A stretch of 64,000 nucleotides of DNA from Viridibacterium curvum (GTDB taxonomy: Bacteria > Pseudomonadota > Gammaproteobacteria > Burkholderiales > Rhodocyclaceae). Positions within the stretch are counted from its first letter, which is position 1. Every line of letters starts with the position of its first letter. This document shows, one piece after another, positions 31,869 to 41,087 of this stretch. The position numbers and the translations under genes are program-made. Under the pieces are notes generated by a model. It worked only from the letters and a program-made list of their open reading frames with translations. It was not told the origin of the DNA and did not search any database. The stretch covers positions 310,001 to 374,000 of the forward strand of contig NZ_BAABLD010000005.1 in the NCBI RefSeq assembly GCF_039544165.1. Direction: 5' to 3'.

Positions 31869-31916
31869 ATTTGTGTCGTCGATTCGTGAAGGCGAGTCGG
31901 TGCGGGTTCGGTGTCG

Positions 31917-32348
31917 ATGGATCTTTTTCGCGTTGTGGATGAGGCCGTGAGCGGTCTCGGTTTCGAACTGGTTGACCTGGAAATGTCGCCCAAGGCGAGG
32001 CTGCTGCGCGTGTTTATCGATATCGAACGTGGCATTACGGTGGATGACTGCGCGACGGTAAGTCATCACCTGCAGCGTGTATTTGAAGTTGAGGGCATCG
32101 ATTACGATCGCCTCGAGATTTCATCGCCCGGCCTCGATCGTCCGCTCAAGAAGGCGGGAGATTTCGAGCGCTTTGCAGGTCAGGACGTGCAGGTCCGCAT
32201 CCGCTTGCCGATTGCCAACCAGCGCAATTTTGCCGGCGAGCTGCTGGGCGTGCGCGATGGCAAGGTCGTCGTGAAAACCGAAAAAGGGGAACAGGCGTTT
32301 GATCTCGTGGATATCGAGAAGGCGCGTCTGGTGCCCAAGTTTGATTGA
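31917..32348 (+). CDS. rimP: Ribosome maturation factor RimP
   Basis: 143 residues from ATG 31917; a GTG two codons earlier is also possible. RimP signature: FRVVDEAVSGLGFELVDLEM, LLRVFIDIERGITVDDCATV, YDRLEISSPGLDRPLKKAGDF and the C-terminal SH3-like KVVVKTEKGEQAFDLVDIEKARLVP. It assists 30S assembly. First gene of the classic rimP-nusA-infB-rbfA-truB block. Confidence 0.93.
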   Translation: MDLFRVVDEAVSGLGFELVDLEMSPKARLLRVFIDIERGITVDDCATVSHHLQRVFEVEGIDYDRLEISSPGLDRPLKKAGDFERFAGQDVQVRIRLPIANQRNFAGELLGVRDGKVVVKTEKGEQAFDLVDIEKARLVPKFD

Positions 32349-32386
32349 ACTTTGTTGATTCAGTGCCTGCGAGAGAGGATTAAGCA

Positions 32387-33871
32387 ATGAGCCGCGAAGT
32401 GCTGCTGCTTGTGGATGCGTTGTCGCGTGAAAAGAACGTGGCCAAAGAGACCGTGTTCATCGCGCTGGAAATGGCTTTGGCCTCCGCCACCAAGAAGCGT
32501 ATCCATGACGACGCCGATGTGCGCGTGTCGATCAACCGCGAAACAGGCGAATATGAGTCGTTCCGTCGTTGGGTCGTGATGCTGGATGCTGAAGTCGAGA
32601 ATGACGAAGCACAGATGGGCATCATAGATGCGCGTGAAGAAGATCCGGAAATCCAGATCGGCGATTTCATCGAAGAACCACTGGAGCCCATCGATTTCGG
32701 TCGTATCGGTGCCCAGGCTGCCAAGCAGGTCATCCTGCAGAAGATCCGCGACGCCGAGCGCGAGCAGATCCTCAACGACTTCCTGGAGCGTGGCGAACAC
32801 CTAGTGACGGGCTCGGTCAAGCGCATCGAACGTGGCAACGCCATCATCGAAGCCGGCCGCCTCGAAGCTGTCTTGCCGCGTGACCAGCAGATCCCCAAGG
32901 AGAACCTGCGGGTCGGTGACCGCGTGCGCGCCTACCTGCTGCGCATTGATCGCAACGCTCGTGGTCCGCAACTGATCCTGTCGCGCAGCGCACCCGATTT
33001 CATCTCCAAGCTCTTCGAACTCGAAGTGCCGGAAATCGAAGATGGCCTGCTGGAAATCAAGGCGGCGGCTCGCGACCCTGGTCTGCGCGCCAAGATTGCG
33101 GTGAAAGCCAATGATGCACGCATTGATCCAATTGGGACTTGCGTCGGTCTGCGCGGTTCCCGCGTTACCGCAGTGCGTAACGAGCTGGGGGGTGAGAACG
33201 TCGACATCGTGCTGTGGTCCGCTGATGCCGCACAGTTCGTGATTGGTGCTCTCGCTCCTGCCGAAGTGAGCTCTATTGTCGTGGATGAAGAGACGCACAC
33301 CATGGACGTGGTGGTCGATGAAGGTAACCTCGCCATGGCCATCGGTCGTGGCGGTCAGAACGTCAAGCTGGCGTCCGAACTGACCGGTTGGAACATCAAT
33401 CTGATGACCGAGAGCGCAGCCGCGGAACGCAGCGAGCAGGAACAGGGTCGCCTGCGCAGCCTGTTCTGCGAAAAGCTGGACGTCGACGAAGAGGTCGCCG
33501 ACATCCTCATCGAGGAAGGCTTCTCGTCGCTGGAGGAAATTGCCTACGTGCCCATCGCCGAGATGCTGGAAATCGAAGCGTTCGATGAAGACACGGTCAA
33601 CGAGTTGCGTCAGCGTGCGCGTAACGTGCTGCTGACGGAAGCCATCGTCAATGAAGAGCAACTGGAAGGCGTGGAAGAAGCGCTGCTGGTGCTTGAGGGC
33701 ATGGACAAGACCCTCGCGGCCAAGCTGGCTGCACAGGGCATCAAGACACGGGATGATCTCGCCGACCTCGCGGTTGACGAGCTGGTTGAAATGGCAGGGC
33801 TCGAAGATGCCCGTGCCAAGGATCTGATTACCAAGGCGCGCGCGCACTGGTTCGAGCAAGCGGGGGAGTAA
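32387..33871 (+). CDS. nusA: Transcription termination/antitermination factor NusA
   Basis: 494 residues, the usual length. N-terminal RNAP-binding domain, S1 domain (LVTGSVKRIERGNAIIEAG), KH1 and KH2 (RIDPIGTCVGLRGSRVTAV; AIGRGGQNVKLASELTGW), and two acidic C-terminal repeats (ILIEEGFSSLEEIAYVP; LAAQGIKTRDDLADLAVDEL). It controls pausing, termination and antitermination. It may also act on its own leader terminator, as NusA is known to do in E. coli. Confidence 0.95.
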   Translation: MSREVLLLVDALSREKNVAKETVFIALEMALASATKKRIHDDADVRVSINRETGEYESFRRWVVMLDAEVENDEAQMGIIDAREEDPEIQIGDFIEEPLEPIDFGRIGAQAAKQVILQKIRDAEREQILNDFLERGEHLVTGSVKRIERGNAIIEAGRLEAVLPRDQQIPKENLRVGDRVRAYLLRIDRNARGPQLILSRSAPDFISKLFELEVPEIEDGLLEIKAAARDPGLRAKIAVKANDARIDPIGTCVGLRGSRVTAVRNELGGENVDIVLWSADAAQFVIGALAPAEVSSIVVDEETHTMDVVVDEGNLAMAIGRGGQNVKLASELTGWNINLMTESAAAERSEQEQGRLRSLFCEKLDVDEEVADILIEEGFSSLEEIAYVPIAEMLEIEAFDEDTVNELRQRARNVLLTEAIVNEEQLEGVEEALLVLEGMDKTLAAKLAAQGIKTRDDLADLAVDELVEMAGLEDARAKDLITKARAHWFEQAGE

Positions 33872-33878
33872 GAGTACG

Positions 33879-36563
33879 ATGGCTGACATGAGCGTGGCGG
33901 ATTTCGCCACGGAACTGAAAATGCCCGCGTCTGCGCTGCTTGAGCAGTTCCAGAAAGCGGGCGTAAGCAAGGGCGCGCCGAGCGACAGCGTCAGCGAGCA
34001 GGACAAGACGCGTCTGCTCGATTATCTGCGCCGTTCCCATGGCGAAACCGAACCCAAGGCGAAGATCACGCTGACGCGCAAGCAGACCAGCGAGATCAAG
34101 GCAGTCGATTCGACCGGGAAGGCCCGCACCGTTAACGTCGAGGTTCGCAAGAAGCGTGTTTTCATCAAGCGCGACGAGTCCGATCTCGCTGCCGAGCCCG
34201 TACCGGAACCGGTTGTTGCTGCGCCGGAGCCGATTGTCGAGGCGCCCGCGCCGATTCCAGAACCGGTCGTTGAAGTGGCCCCTCCGCCTGCGCCCGAACC
34301 GGAGCCGGTGGTGGTCGCCGAAGTAGTGCCCGAGCCAGAACCTGAACCGGTTGTGGAGTTGCCCGTGGCGGCAGCGCCTGAGCCGGTACGTGAAGAGAAG
34401 CTGACGGCGCGTCAGCTCTCTGACAGGCGTCACTCCGAGCTGCTTGCTCGTCAGGCGGCAGAATTCGAAGAGAAGAAGCAGCGAGAAGCTGCGCGCAAGC
34501 TTGCTGAAGAAGCGCGCCGTGCTGCGGAAGAAGCGCAACGCAAACAGGCGGAGCAAGCGAAGGCCGCTGCAGCAGCCAAGCCAGAAGGCAAGACCGGCAC
34601 ACTGCACAAACCCAACAAGACGGACGAAAAGCCCAAGAAGGCCGCTCAGCCAGATCGCAACGCCAAGGTCGAAGAGGCCAACAAGCGTCGCACGATCAAG
34701 ACGCGTGGCGACACCGGCACGGGTACGGGCTGGCGTGGTGCCAAGGGCGGCGGCCGCCACAAGCACCAAGATCAGCAACCGAGCTTCAACGCCCCGACTG
34801 AGCCGGTGGTGCGCGAAGTGCACGTGCCCGAGACGATCACCGTTTCCGATCTTGCACACAAGATGTCGGTCAAGGCCACCGAAGTCATCAAGAAGATGAT
34901 GATGCTGGGCCAGATGGTCACCATCAACCAGGTGCTTGACCAGGAAACCGCGATGATCGTTGTGGAAGAGTTGGGTCACACCGCGATTGCGGCCAAGCTT
35001 GATGATCCGGAAGCATTCCTGGACGAAGGCGACGAGCAGAAGGACTTCGCGCTGGAGCCGCGTGCTCCGGTTGTGACCGTCATGGGTCACGTCGACCACG
35101 GCAAGACCTCGCTGCTTGACTACATCCGTCGCGCCAAGGTGGCTGCAGGTGAAGCTGGTGGCATTACGCAGCACATCGGTGCATATCACGTCGAGACGGC
35201 CAAGGGCATGATCAGCTTCCTCGACACCCCGGGTCACGAAGCCTTTACGGCAATGCGTGCTCGTGGTGCCAAGGCAACCGACATCGTCGTGCTGGTTGTT
35301 GCAGCGGACGACGGTGTGATGCCACAGACCAAGGAAGCCATCCACCACGCGAAGGCCGCAGGCGTGCCTATCGTTGTGGCGGTCAACAAGATCGACAAAC
35401 CCGAAGCCAACCCCGAGCGCGTCAAGCAGGAGCTTGTTGCCGAAGGCGTTGTGCCGGAAGAGTACGGTGGCGATGCCATGTTCATGCCCGTGTCGGCCAA
35501 GACCGGCAAGGGGATTGATGAGCTGCTGGAAGGCATCCTGTTGCAAGCAGAAGTGCTGCAGCTCACGGCTCCCAAGGAGGCACCCGCAAAGGGCCTCATC
35601 ATCGAAGCGCGTCTGGACAAGGGGCGCGGTGCGGTGGCAACCATGCTGGTGCAGAGCGGGACCTTGCGTCGCGGTGACGTGATCCTCGCTGGTGCGACCT
35701 TCGGTCGAATCCGCGCCATGCTCGACGAGAATGGCAAGAACATCAACGAGGCCGGCCCTTCGATTCCGGTCGAGATTCTTGGCTTGTCCGACGTCCCCGC
35801 TGCCGGTGACGAGGTCATGGCATTGGCCGATGAGCGCCGTGCGCGCGAAATCGCCCTGTTCCGCCAAGGCAAGTTCCGCGACGTCAAACTCGCCAAGCAG
35901 CAAGCTGCCAAGCTCGAATCGTTGATGGACCAGATGAAGGAAGGCGAAGTCAAGACGCTGCCCCTCATCGTCAAGGCCGACGTGCAGGGTTCGCAGGAAG
36001 CTTTGGTGGCTGCGCTTACCAAGCTCTCCAACGAAGAGGTTCGCGTGCAGGTCATCCACGGTGCGGTGGGCGCGATTTCCGAGTCGGACGTCAACCTTGC
36101 ACAGGCCTCCAAGGCCGTCATCGTTGGTTTCAACATCCGTGCTGATGCCGGTGCGCGCAAGCTGGCCGAGAACTACGGTGTCGACATTCGCTACTACAAC
36201 ATCATCTATGACGCTGTCGATGAGGTGAAGGCTGCGCTGTCGGGCATGCTGGCGCCTGAGAAGCGTGAGCAGGTCACGGGGATGGTCGAGATCCGTCAGG
36301 TCTTCGTTATCTCGAAGATCGGCACCATCGCGGGTTGTTACGTGCTGGAAGGCGTCGTCAAGCGCAATTCGCGTGTCCGTGTTCTGCGCAGTAACGTGGT
36401 CATCCACGATGGCGAACTGGACTCGCTGAAGCGCTTCAAGGACGACGTGAAGGAAGTGAAGTCGAACTTCGAGTGCGGTCTGTCGATCAAGGGCTTCAAC
36501 GACATCGCTGAAGGAGACCAGCTGGAAGTGTACGAAATCCAGGAAGTTGCACGTACGCTGTAA
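33879..36563 (+). CDS. infB: Translation initiation factor IF-2
   Basis: 894 residues. A small N-terminal IF2 domain (SVADFATELKMPASALLEQF) leads to a long low-complexity region (about 100-300) rich in Pro-Glu-Pro-Val repeats and then Ala/Glu/Lys coiled helix. The G domain follows: GHVDHGKTSLLDYI (P-loop), DTPGHEAF, NKIDKPEA. Then come the translation-factor barrels and the fMet-tRNA-binding C2 domain ending VYEIQEVARTL. It places initiator tRNA on the 30S subunit. The repeat region is longer than in E. coli. Confidence 0.95.
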   Translation: MADMSVADFATELKMPASALLEQFQKAGVSKGAPSDSVSEQDKTRLLDYLRRSHGETEPKAKITLTRKQTSEIKAVDSTGKARTVNVEVRKKRVFIKRDESDLAAEPVPEPVVAAPEPIVEAPAPIPEPVVEVAPPPAPEPEPVVVAEVVPEPEPEPVVELPVAAAPEPVREEKLTARQLSDRRHSELLARQAAEFEEKKQREAARKLAEEARRAAEEAQRKQAEQAKAAAAAKPEGKTGTLHKPNKTDEKPKKAAQPDRNAKVEEANKRRTIKTRGDTGTGTGWRGAKGGGRHKHQDQQPSFNAPTEPVVREVHVPETITVSDLAHKMSVKATEVIKKMMMLGQMVTINQVLDQETAMIVVEELGHTAIAAKLDDPEAFLDEGDEQKDFALEPRAPVVTVMGHVDHGKTSLLDYIRRAKVAAGEAGGITQHIGAYHVETAKGMISFLDTPGHEAFTAMRARGAKATDIVVLVVAADDGVMPQTKEAIHHAKAAGVPIVVAVNKIDKPEANPERVKQELVAEGVVPEEYGGDAMFMPVSAKTGKGIDELLEGILLQAEVLQLTAPKEAPAKGLIIEARLDKGRGAVATMLVQSGTLRRGDVILAGATFGRIRAMLDENGKNINEAGPSIPVEILGLSDVPAAGDEVMALADERRAREIALFRQGKFRDVKLAKQQAAKLESLMDQMKEGEVKTLPLIVKADVQGSQEALVAALTKLSNEEVRVQVIHGAVGAISESDVNLAQASKAVIVGFNIRADAGARKLAENYGVDIRYYNIIYDAVDEVKAALSGMLAPEKREQVTGMVEIRQVFVISKIGTIAGCYVLEGVVKRNSRVRVLRSNVVIHDGELDSLKRFKDDVKEVKSNFECGLSIKGFNDIAEGDQLEVYEIQEVARTL

Positions 36564-36588
36564 GCAGCATCGACGTTTTGATGTGATG

Positions 36589-36618
36589 ACAACGGGCCGT
36601 GTGGCCCGTTGTTGTTTT
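36589..36618 (+). terminator. Hairpin between infB and rbfA
   Basis: Stem ACAACGGGCC / GGCCCGTTGT with GTGT loop, followed by TGTTTTG. The U-tract is interrupted, so it probably lowers rather than stops expression of rbfA and truB. Confidence 0.6.
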
Positions 36619-36640
36619 GAACTGCAGAAAGGGCACTGAC

Positions 36641-37045
36641 ATGCCAAAAGACTATTCCCGCAGCTCGCGCGTTGTCGAACAGATCAAGCGCGAGCTGGCC
36701 GAACTCATCCGTCTCGAAGTGAAGGACCCTCGCGTTGGTTTCATTACCATCACCGACGTCGAGATCACGCCGGACTACGCGCATGCCAAGGTCTTCTTCT
36801 CTTCGTTCAAGGGTAAGGATGCGGCAGACGAGGCAATCAGGGGGCTGCGCAGTGCCAGTGCGTTCCTGCGCCGTGAACTCGGTCGTCGGGTGCGCATCCA
36901 CACTACGCCTGAGTTGCACTTTCACTACGATAACTCCATCGAGGAGGGCACGCGTCTTTCGGCCATCATCGACAAGGCAATGGAAGACACCGCACCAGCA
37001 GATGATGAGGCTGGCAACGCTGCAGAGGACGACAAGTCGGTATGA
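36641..37045 (+). CDS. rbfA: Ribosome-binding factor A
   Basis: 134 residues from the ATG at 36641 with AAAGGG upstream. KH-like fold: RSSRVVEQIKRELAELIRLE, DPRVGFITITDVEITPDYAH, AKVFFSSF, ASAFLRRELGRRVRIHTTPE and LHFHYDNSIEEGTRL. Cold-shock and 30S maturation factor. An acidic C-tail (DDEAGNAAEDDKS) extends it. It overlaps truB by four bases. Confidence 0.93.
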   Translation: MPKDYSRSSRVVEQIKRELAELIRLEVKDPRVGFITITDVEITPDYAHAKVFFSSFKGKDAADEAIRGLRSASAFLRRELGRRVRIHTTPELHFHYDNSIEEGTRLSAIIDKAMEDTAPADDEAGNAAEDDKSV

Positions 37046-37971
37046 ACGAGCAGCGACCGCGCAAAGTCTGGCGGCAGGTGCATGGTGTGCTGCTGCTCGA
37101 CAAACCGGATGGTATGACTTCCAACACAGCCTTGCAGAAAGCACGTCGTGCCTGCTCTGCGGCCAAAGCAGGCCACACGGGTACGCTGGATCCCATGGCA
37201 ACAGGCCTGCTGCCGGTGTTGTTCGGCGAAGCGACCAAGTTCTCGCACATGCTGCTTGATGCAGACAAAACCTATCGCGCCACCTTGCGTCTGGGGAGTA
37301 CGACCACGACGGGGGATCGTGAAGGCGAAGTGATTGTCGAGCGCGATGTGTCGTGCTGCGAAGCCGATGTGCGTGCTGCCGCCGCGAGTTTTCTGGGTGA
37401 GATCGAGCAGGTGCCGCCGATGTATTCGGCGCTCAAGCATGAAGGAAAAGCGCTCTACGACTACGCGCGACAAGGTATTGAAATCGAGCGCAAATCGCGC
37501 CGCATCACCATCTTCGAACTGGAGGTGGAATCTGTCGCCTTGCCTGATGTAACGATCCGGGTTCGGTGCAGCAAGGGCACCTACATTCGCACGCTGGCTG
37601 AAGACATCGGCAATACGCTTGGTTGCGGGGCGCATCTTGTTGCCTTGCGTCGCATTGCAACCGGCGACCTGATGCTGGAGCATGCGATCAGCCTTGCCGA
37701 GCTGGAAGCGCTCGATGAGCCGCTACGTGAGACACGCCTCTTGCCTCCGGACAGTCTGCTGGCGCATTTACCCGTAGTGCAGCTTATGGGTGAAATGGAG
37801 CAGCGTTTCTCGCACGGTAATCCGGTGCGCATGGAGCAAGGAGGCGTCCCACACGGTGAGGTTCGCGTCTATGGGCAGCACTTCATGGGTCTCGGCAGGA
37901 TCCGGGAAGACGACACGTTACGTGCAGTGCGTCTCGTCGCGTGGCATGGCGGGCCGGATGTCGTTGCCTGA
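37042..37971 (+). CDS. truB: tRNA pseudouridine-55 synthase
   Basis: 309 residues. Catalytic aspartate in GHTGTLDPMATGLLPVLFGE; nucleotide-binding YRATLRLGSTTTTGDREGE; PPMYSALKHEGKALYDYAR; and SKGTYIRTLAEDIG. A C-terminal PUA-like domain ends at the stop. It makes pseudouridine 55 in the T-loop of tRNAs. It converges on the histidine phosphatase gene, 29 bases away. Confidence 0.95.
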   Translation: MNEQRPRKVWRQVHGVLLLDKPDGMTSNTALQKARRACSAAKAGHTGTLDPMATGLLPVLFGEATKFSHMLLDADKTYRATLRLGSTTTTGDREGEVIVERDVSCCEADVRAAAASFLGEIEQVPPMYSALKHEGKALYDYARQGIEIERKSRRITIFELEVESVALPDVTIRVRCSKGTYIRTLAEDIGNTLGCGAHLVALRRIATGDLMLEHAISLAELEALDEPLRETRLLPPDSLLAHLPVVQLMGEMEQRFSHGNPVRMEQGGVPHGEVRVYGQHFMGLGRIREDDTLRAVRLVAWHGGPDVVA

Positions 37972-38000
37972 CGCCAGCGTTTGCTGAGGTCTGTGGAAGG

Positions 38001-38603
38001 TCACCTCAATGTGGCGAGATGGCCGGTATCGTTCAGACTGTATTCCTTGAGGTGACCATCTTCGTCGAAGTGGAAACGGTTTATACAGCAGTTCTCCTGC
38101 TTGAAGCTCGTCCACTCTGATACTGGGCGGTGCAGGAGTTGCAGCGCAAGTGCGCGGTTGATGCCTTCGTGTGCGGCGATCAACACGCTACGAAAAGGGC
38201 GTGCGTGCAGGTCGGCGAGAAAGTTCGCGCAGCGTTGCCAGACGTCGCCAATCGTTTCTCCACCGGGCGGGCGATAGACCCAGCGCAGCTCACCGCTGGC
38301 GGCCAGGGCGTCCTGATAGACCTGCACGAGTTGGTCTTCAAAGAGTCCGAATGATCGTTCCTGCAGGCGTTGATCGATCTCTACGGACACGATCCTGTTC
38401 CGGGCAATCGCATTTGCGGTGCAGAGCGCACGTTGCAAGGGACTACTGATAACCTGATCGAATATGTTGTCGCGCAAGGCTTCTGCCAGCGCGTTTGCCT
38501 GCAGTGAGCCGAGTTCACTTAGCGCAATGTCGCGGCGGCCCTGCAGGAGTTTTGCCGCGTTGCTGGCGGTCTGGCCATGGCGGACTATGGTGATCTGGCG
38601 CAT
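38001..38603 (-). CDS. Histidine phosphatase (phosphoglycerate mutase-like) family protein
   Basis: 200 residues with the RHG signature at the start (ITIVRHGQTASNAAKLLQGR), then ALSELGSLQANALAEAL, ISSPLQRALCTANAI, a catalytic glutamate region (LQERSFGLFEDQ), and the second histidine in VLIAAHEGINRALALQLL. Cobalamin/alpha-ribazole phosphatase-like or general acid phosphatase; the substrate is not clear. A lone gene upstream of the response regulator on the same strand, probably separately transcribed. Confidence 0.85.
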   Translation of the reverse strand: MRQITIVRHGQTASNAAKLLQGRRDIALSELGSLQANALAEALRDNIFDQVISSPLQRALCTANAIARNRIVSVEIDQRLQERSFGLFEDQLVQVYQDALAASGELRWVYRPPGGETIGDVWQRCANFLADLHARPFRSVLIAAHEGINRALALQLLHRPVSEWTSFKQENCCINRFHFDEDGHLKEYSLNDTGHLATLR

Positions 38604-38662
38604 CGTGGTTGAAGATGGATGTCAGCGAATGGATGGCGGAGTCGAGCAATCGGACTGTTATA

Positions 38663-39283
38663 TCAGGCTCCCTGATCCTTACTGCTCATGCTGATCTTCA
38701 CGAGGTCCACTACATTGCTGATTCCCAGCTTGCTCATCAAACGCGTCTTATGGACCTCGACAGTTCGTACGCTGATGTCGAGCTTCTCAGCAATCTCGCG
38801 GTTGTGCCGGCCACTCACTACGTGCTGCATGACCTCACGTTCGCGTGGCGTCAGCTTGCCCAGTTCCTGTTGGCTACGCGCTCTTTCTGACAGCGCGTTA
38901 CGGTGCTTGGTCTCACGCGCAAAGGCTTCGTTGATAGCTGCAATCAGGGCCTCGTCGTCAATGGGCTTCTCGAAGAAGTCATGGGCATTCGCTTTGAATG
39001 CTTGACGCGCGACGCTGGCATCACCGTGCCCCGTGATGACAATGATGGGTAACAGGCACTCCAGTTCGTTGAGGTGTGTTTGCAAGGCCAAGCCATCCAT
39101 GCCTGGCATACGCAGGTCGATCAGCAGGCAGCCGGTCCAGCTCGATTTCCAGGCCTGCAGAAAGCCTTCTGCGCTGGCAAAAACCGCTGTGCGATAACCG
39201 CGCACTGCAAGCAGCAGACTCAGTGCGTCGCGTACCGAGGGATCGTCGTCGACGATGAAAACAGTCAACTCATGCGGTGACAT
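38663..39283 (-). CDS. FixJ/NarL-type response regulator
   Basis: 206 residues. Receiver domain: VFIVDDDPSVRDALSLLLAV, phospho-acceptor in GCLLIDLRMPGMDGLALQ, and IIVITGHGDASVARQAFKAN with the KP pair in FFEKPIDDEAL. LuxR-type helix-turn-helix: KLTPREREVMQHVVSGRHNR, IAEKLDISVRTVEVHKTRLM. This is the FixJ subfamily (GHGD and LTPREREV). It overlaps the sensor kinase gene by 14 bases and should be its partner. Confidence 0.92.
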   Translation of the reverse strand: MSPHELTVFIVDDDPSVRDALSLLLAVRGYRTAVFASAEGFLQAWKSSWTGCLLIDLRMPGMDGLALQTHLNELECLLPIIVITGHGDASVARQAFKANAHDFFEKPIDDEALIAAINEAFARETKHRNALSERARSQQELGKLTPREREVMQHVVSGRHNREIAEKLDISVRTVEVHKTRLMSKLGISNVVDLVKISMSSKDQGA

Positions 39284-40847
39284 GCGCGGTTTTCTCCGTG
39301 AATGGCAGTTCGAACGTGAATACGCCTTGTTTCCCTATCTCGGCCCACAGTTTGCCGCCATGAGTTTCGACAATGGCCTTACTGATGACCAGTCCCAGGC
39401 CCAGACCGCTAGACTTTGATGATACGAAAGGCTCGAAGAGTTTGCCTGCAATGGAGGCCGATACCCCCGGCCCGTTGTCACGTACGGTGATGCGTAGCCG
39501 GCCACCGGCCAGCACCCGCGCTGTCACCTCGATCAAACCGCGTATGCCTTGCTGCGATGAGATGGCATCGCTCGCGTTGGCGATCAGATTGCGCAGAACG
39601 AAGCCGATCTGCATGCGGTCGATCTGTGCGATGGCAGCGTCCGGCACATCAAGCACCATCTGTATTCCTTGCGCTGCCAGTTTTGCTTCGAAAGGTTCGA
39701 TGGCTTCCTTCAACATTTCGTCAACCTCAACGATCTCCAGCTTCAGCGTGCCAGCCCGGAAAAACTCCTTGAGCCGTCGCACCACTTCGGCAGCGCGGGT
39801 CGATTCCGCGGCGAGGCGACGAATCGTATCTTGTAGCAGTTCGCCTGTCTGACCATTGTCGAGCAGATACTCGCAAGCCTTACCGTAAGCGGCGATTGCG
39901 GTGATGGGCTGGTTCAGCTCGTGTGCCAGCGCTGTGGCCATGTCGCCAGCAGCGGCGAGACGCAGCGAGCGTTTCATGTCCTCTTCCGCACGGCGCAGTT
40001 CATCTACCACCATGCCTAGAAAGAAGCCAACCAGCGCCAGTGCTGCGTCCAGCAGCTGGAACTCGATTACCGAATGCACGCCGCTGCGTCCCCACTCGGC
40101 GCCAATGATCACGCCAACCTGCATCAGCGTCGCCGCGCTGATAGCGCCGATGAATCCGTGCCGCGCAGCAGCCCACACCAGCGGCGGGAACAGGAAGTAA
40201 AAGTGACTGGATTTGGGGTGAAACGGCGGCAGGAAAACCAGAATCAGCATCAGCACCGACAGCAAGCCGTACCCCAATGCTTCCCATTGCAGCAGTGTGT
40301 CGCGTATGCGTTGGCGGCCCTCCCGACTTGACAGTGTCCAGATGATGGGCATCGCAACAATCAGACCGACCAGATCGCCGACAAGGAATTTGGCGAGAGC
40401 CGACAGCCATTCTCCGTCCGGAATCAAGCCGGTCAGGTCAAGAAACAGCAGATAGCCAAGGCTGTTGAATGTCGAACCAACGACGATGACGCCCAGCCAT
40501 ACCAGCAAGTCACGCCGGTTATTGAACAGAGCAATGTTGCAGAAACGTCGCAGAGCCGTTCCCATCGCGCCGTAGCCGGCAACCAGCCAGCATGACAAAG
40601 CGATAGTCACGATCCAGCCTTCCGGTAGCCCGCGTGTCACCCACTCGCTGAGCATCAGCGCCAGGAACCAGAAGGGGGCGATGCTGCCGCCGCGATGCAG
40701 CCAGAACACGATGCCCAGCGCAGGTGCCGGATTCCAGGGGGTGATGTTGAGGCCGAACAGCGGTTCGATATAGCTCAGGCGATCCAGCGCAACATAGGTT
40801 GCGACAAAGAGCAGCGACGGCAGGTGGCGGCGGGAAAATGCGTGCAT
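39270..40847 (-). CDS. MASE1-domain sensor histidine kinase
   Basis: 525 residues. About eight membrane helices over residues 1-290 form a MASE1 sensor region (NITPWNPAPALGIVFWLHRG, LVGDLVGLIVAMPIIW, FYFLFPPLVWAAARHGFIGA). The HisKA phosphorylation site is MATALAHELNQPITAIAAYG, the FixL/DctB type. The ATPase has LRNLIANASDAI (N box), TVRDNGPGVS (G1) and GLGLGLVISKAIVETHGG (G2). MASE1 usually sits on diguanylate cyclases or kinases; the signal is unknown. It phosphorylates the FixJ-like regulator encoded next. Confidence 0.9.
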   Translation of the reverse strand: MHAFSRRHLPSLLFVATYVALDRLSYIEPLFGLNITPWNPAPALGIVFWLHRGGSIAPFWFLALMLSEWVTRGLPEGWIVTIALSCWLVAGYGAMGTALRRFCNIALFNNRRDLLVWLGVIVVGSTFNSLGYLLFLDLTGLIPDGEWLSALAKFLVGDLVGLIVAMPIIWTLSSREGRQRIRDTLLQWEALGYGLLSVLMLILVFLPPFHPKSSHFYFLFPPLVWAAARHGFIGAISAATLMQVGVIIGAEWGRSGVHSVIEFQLLDAALALVGFFLGMVVDELRRAEEDMKRSLRLAAAGDMATALAHELNQPITAIAAYGKACEYLLDNGQTGELLQDTIRRLAAESTRAAEVVRRLKEFFRAGTLKLEIVEVDEMLKEAIEPFEAKLAAQGIQMVLDVPDAAIAQIDRMQIGFVLRNLIANASDAISSQQGIRGLIEVTARVLAGGRLRITVRDNGPGVSASIAGKLFEPFVSSKSSGLGLGLVISKAIVETHGGKLWAEIGKQGVFTFELPFTEKTAHVTA

Positions 40848-41087
40848 GAGCGAATGGTGCGGGATGTCTGTCTGGCTGCCAACCCGGAACGCACGTACGG
40901 GAGGTGCTTAGTTCTGTTCGTCGGATCGGCAAACAGCCCTGCGATCAATGACTTGTGTTCGAACACCGGCTGAAGTGGTGGCTGGGACCAACTTAAGGGA
41001 GGCCGCGAATTTTGCAGTCGGCCTGTCTTCCGTAGGATCAGTGCAGCGTTGAGCTAGCCGCCGCGCCGCATTCCAACAGGCCCTGTG

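Noticed and set aside
36591..36614. infB-rbfA hairpin as a full operon terminator
   Set aside because: The U-tract is interrupted and rbfA has no obvious promoter, so partial read-through is more likely.
33828..36647. Very long minus-strand open frame (939 codons) opposite infB
   Set aside because: It mirrors infB exactly, has low-complexity composition and no family motif; it is a high-GC antisense artefact.
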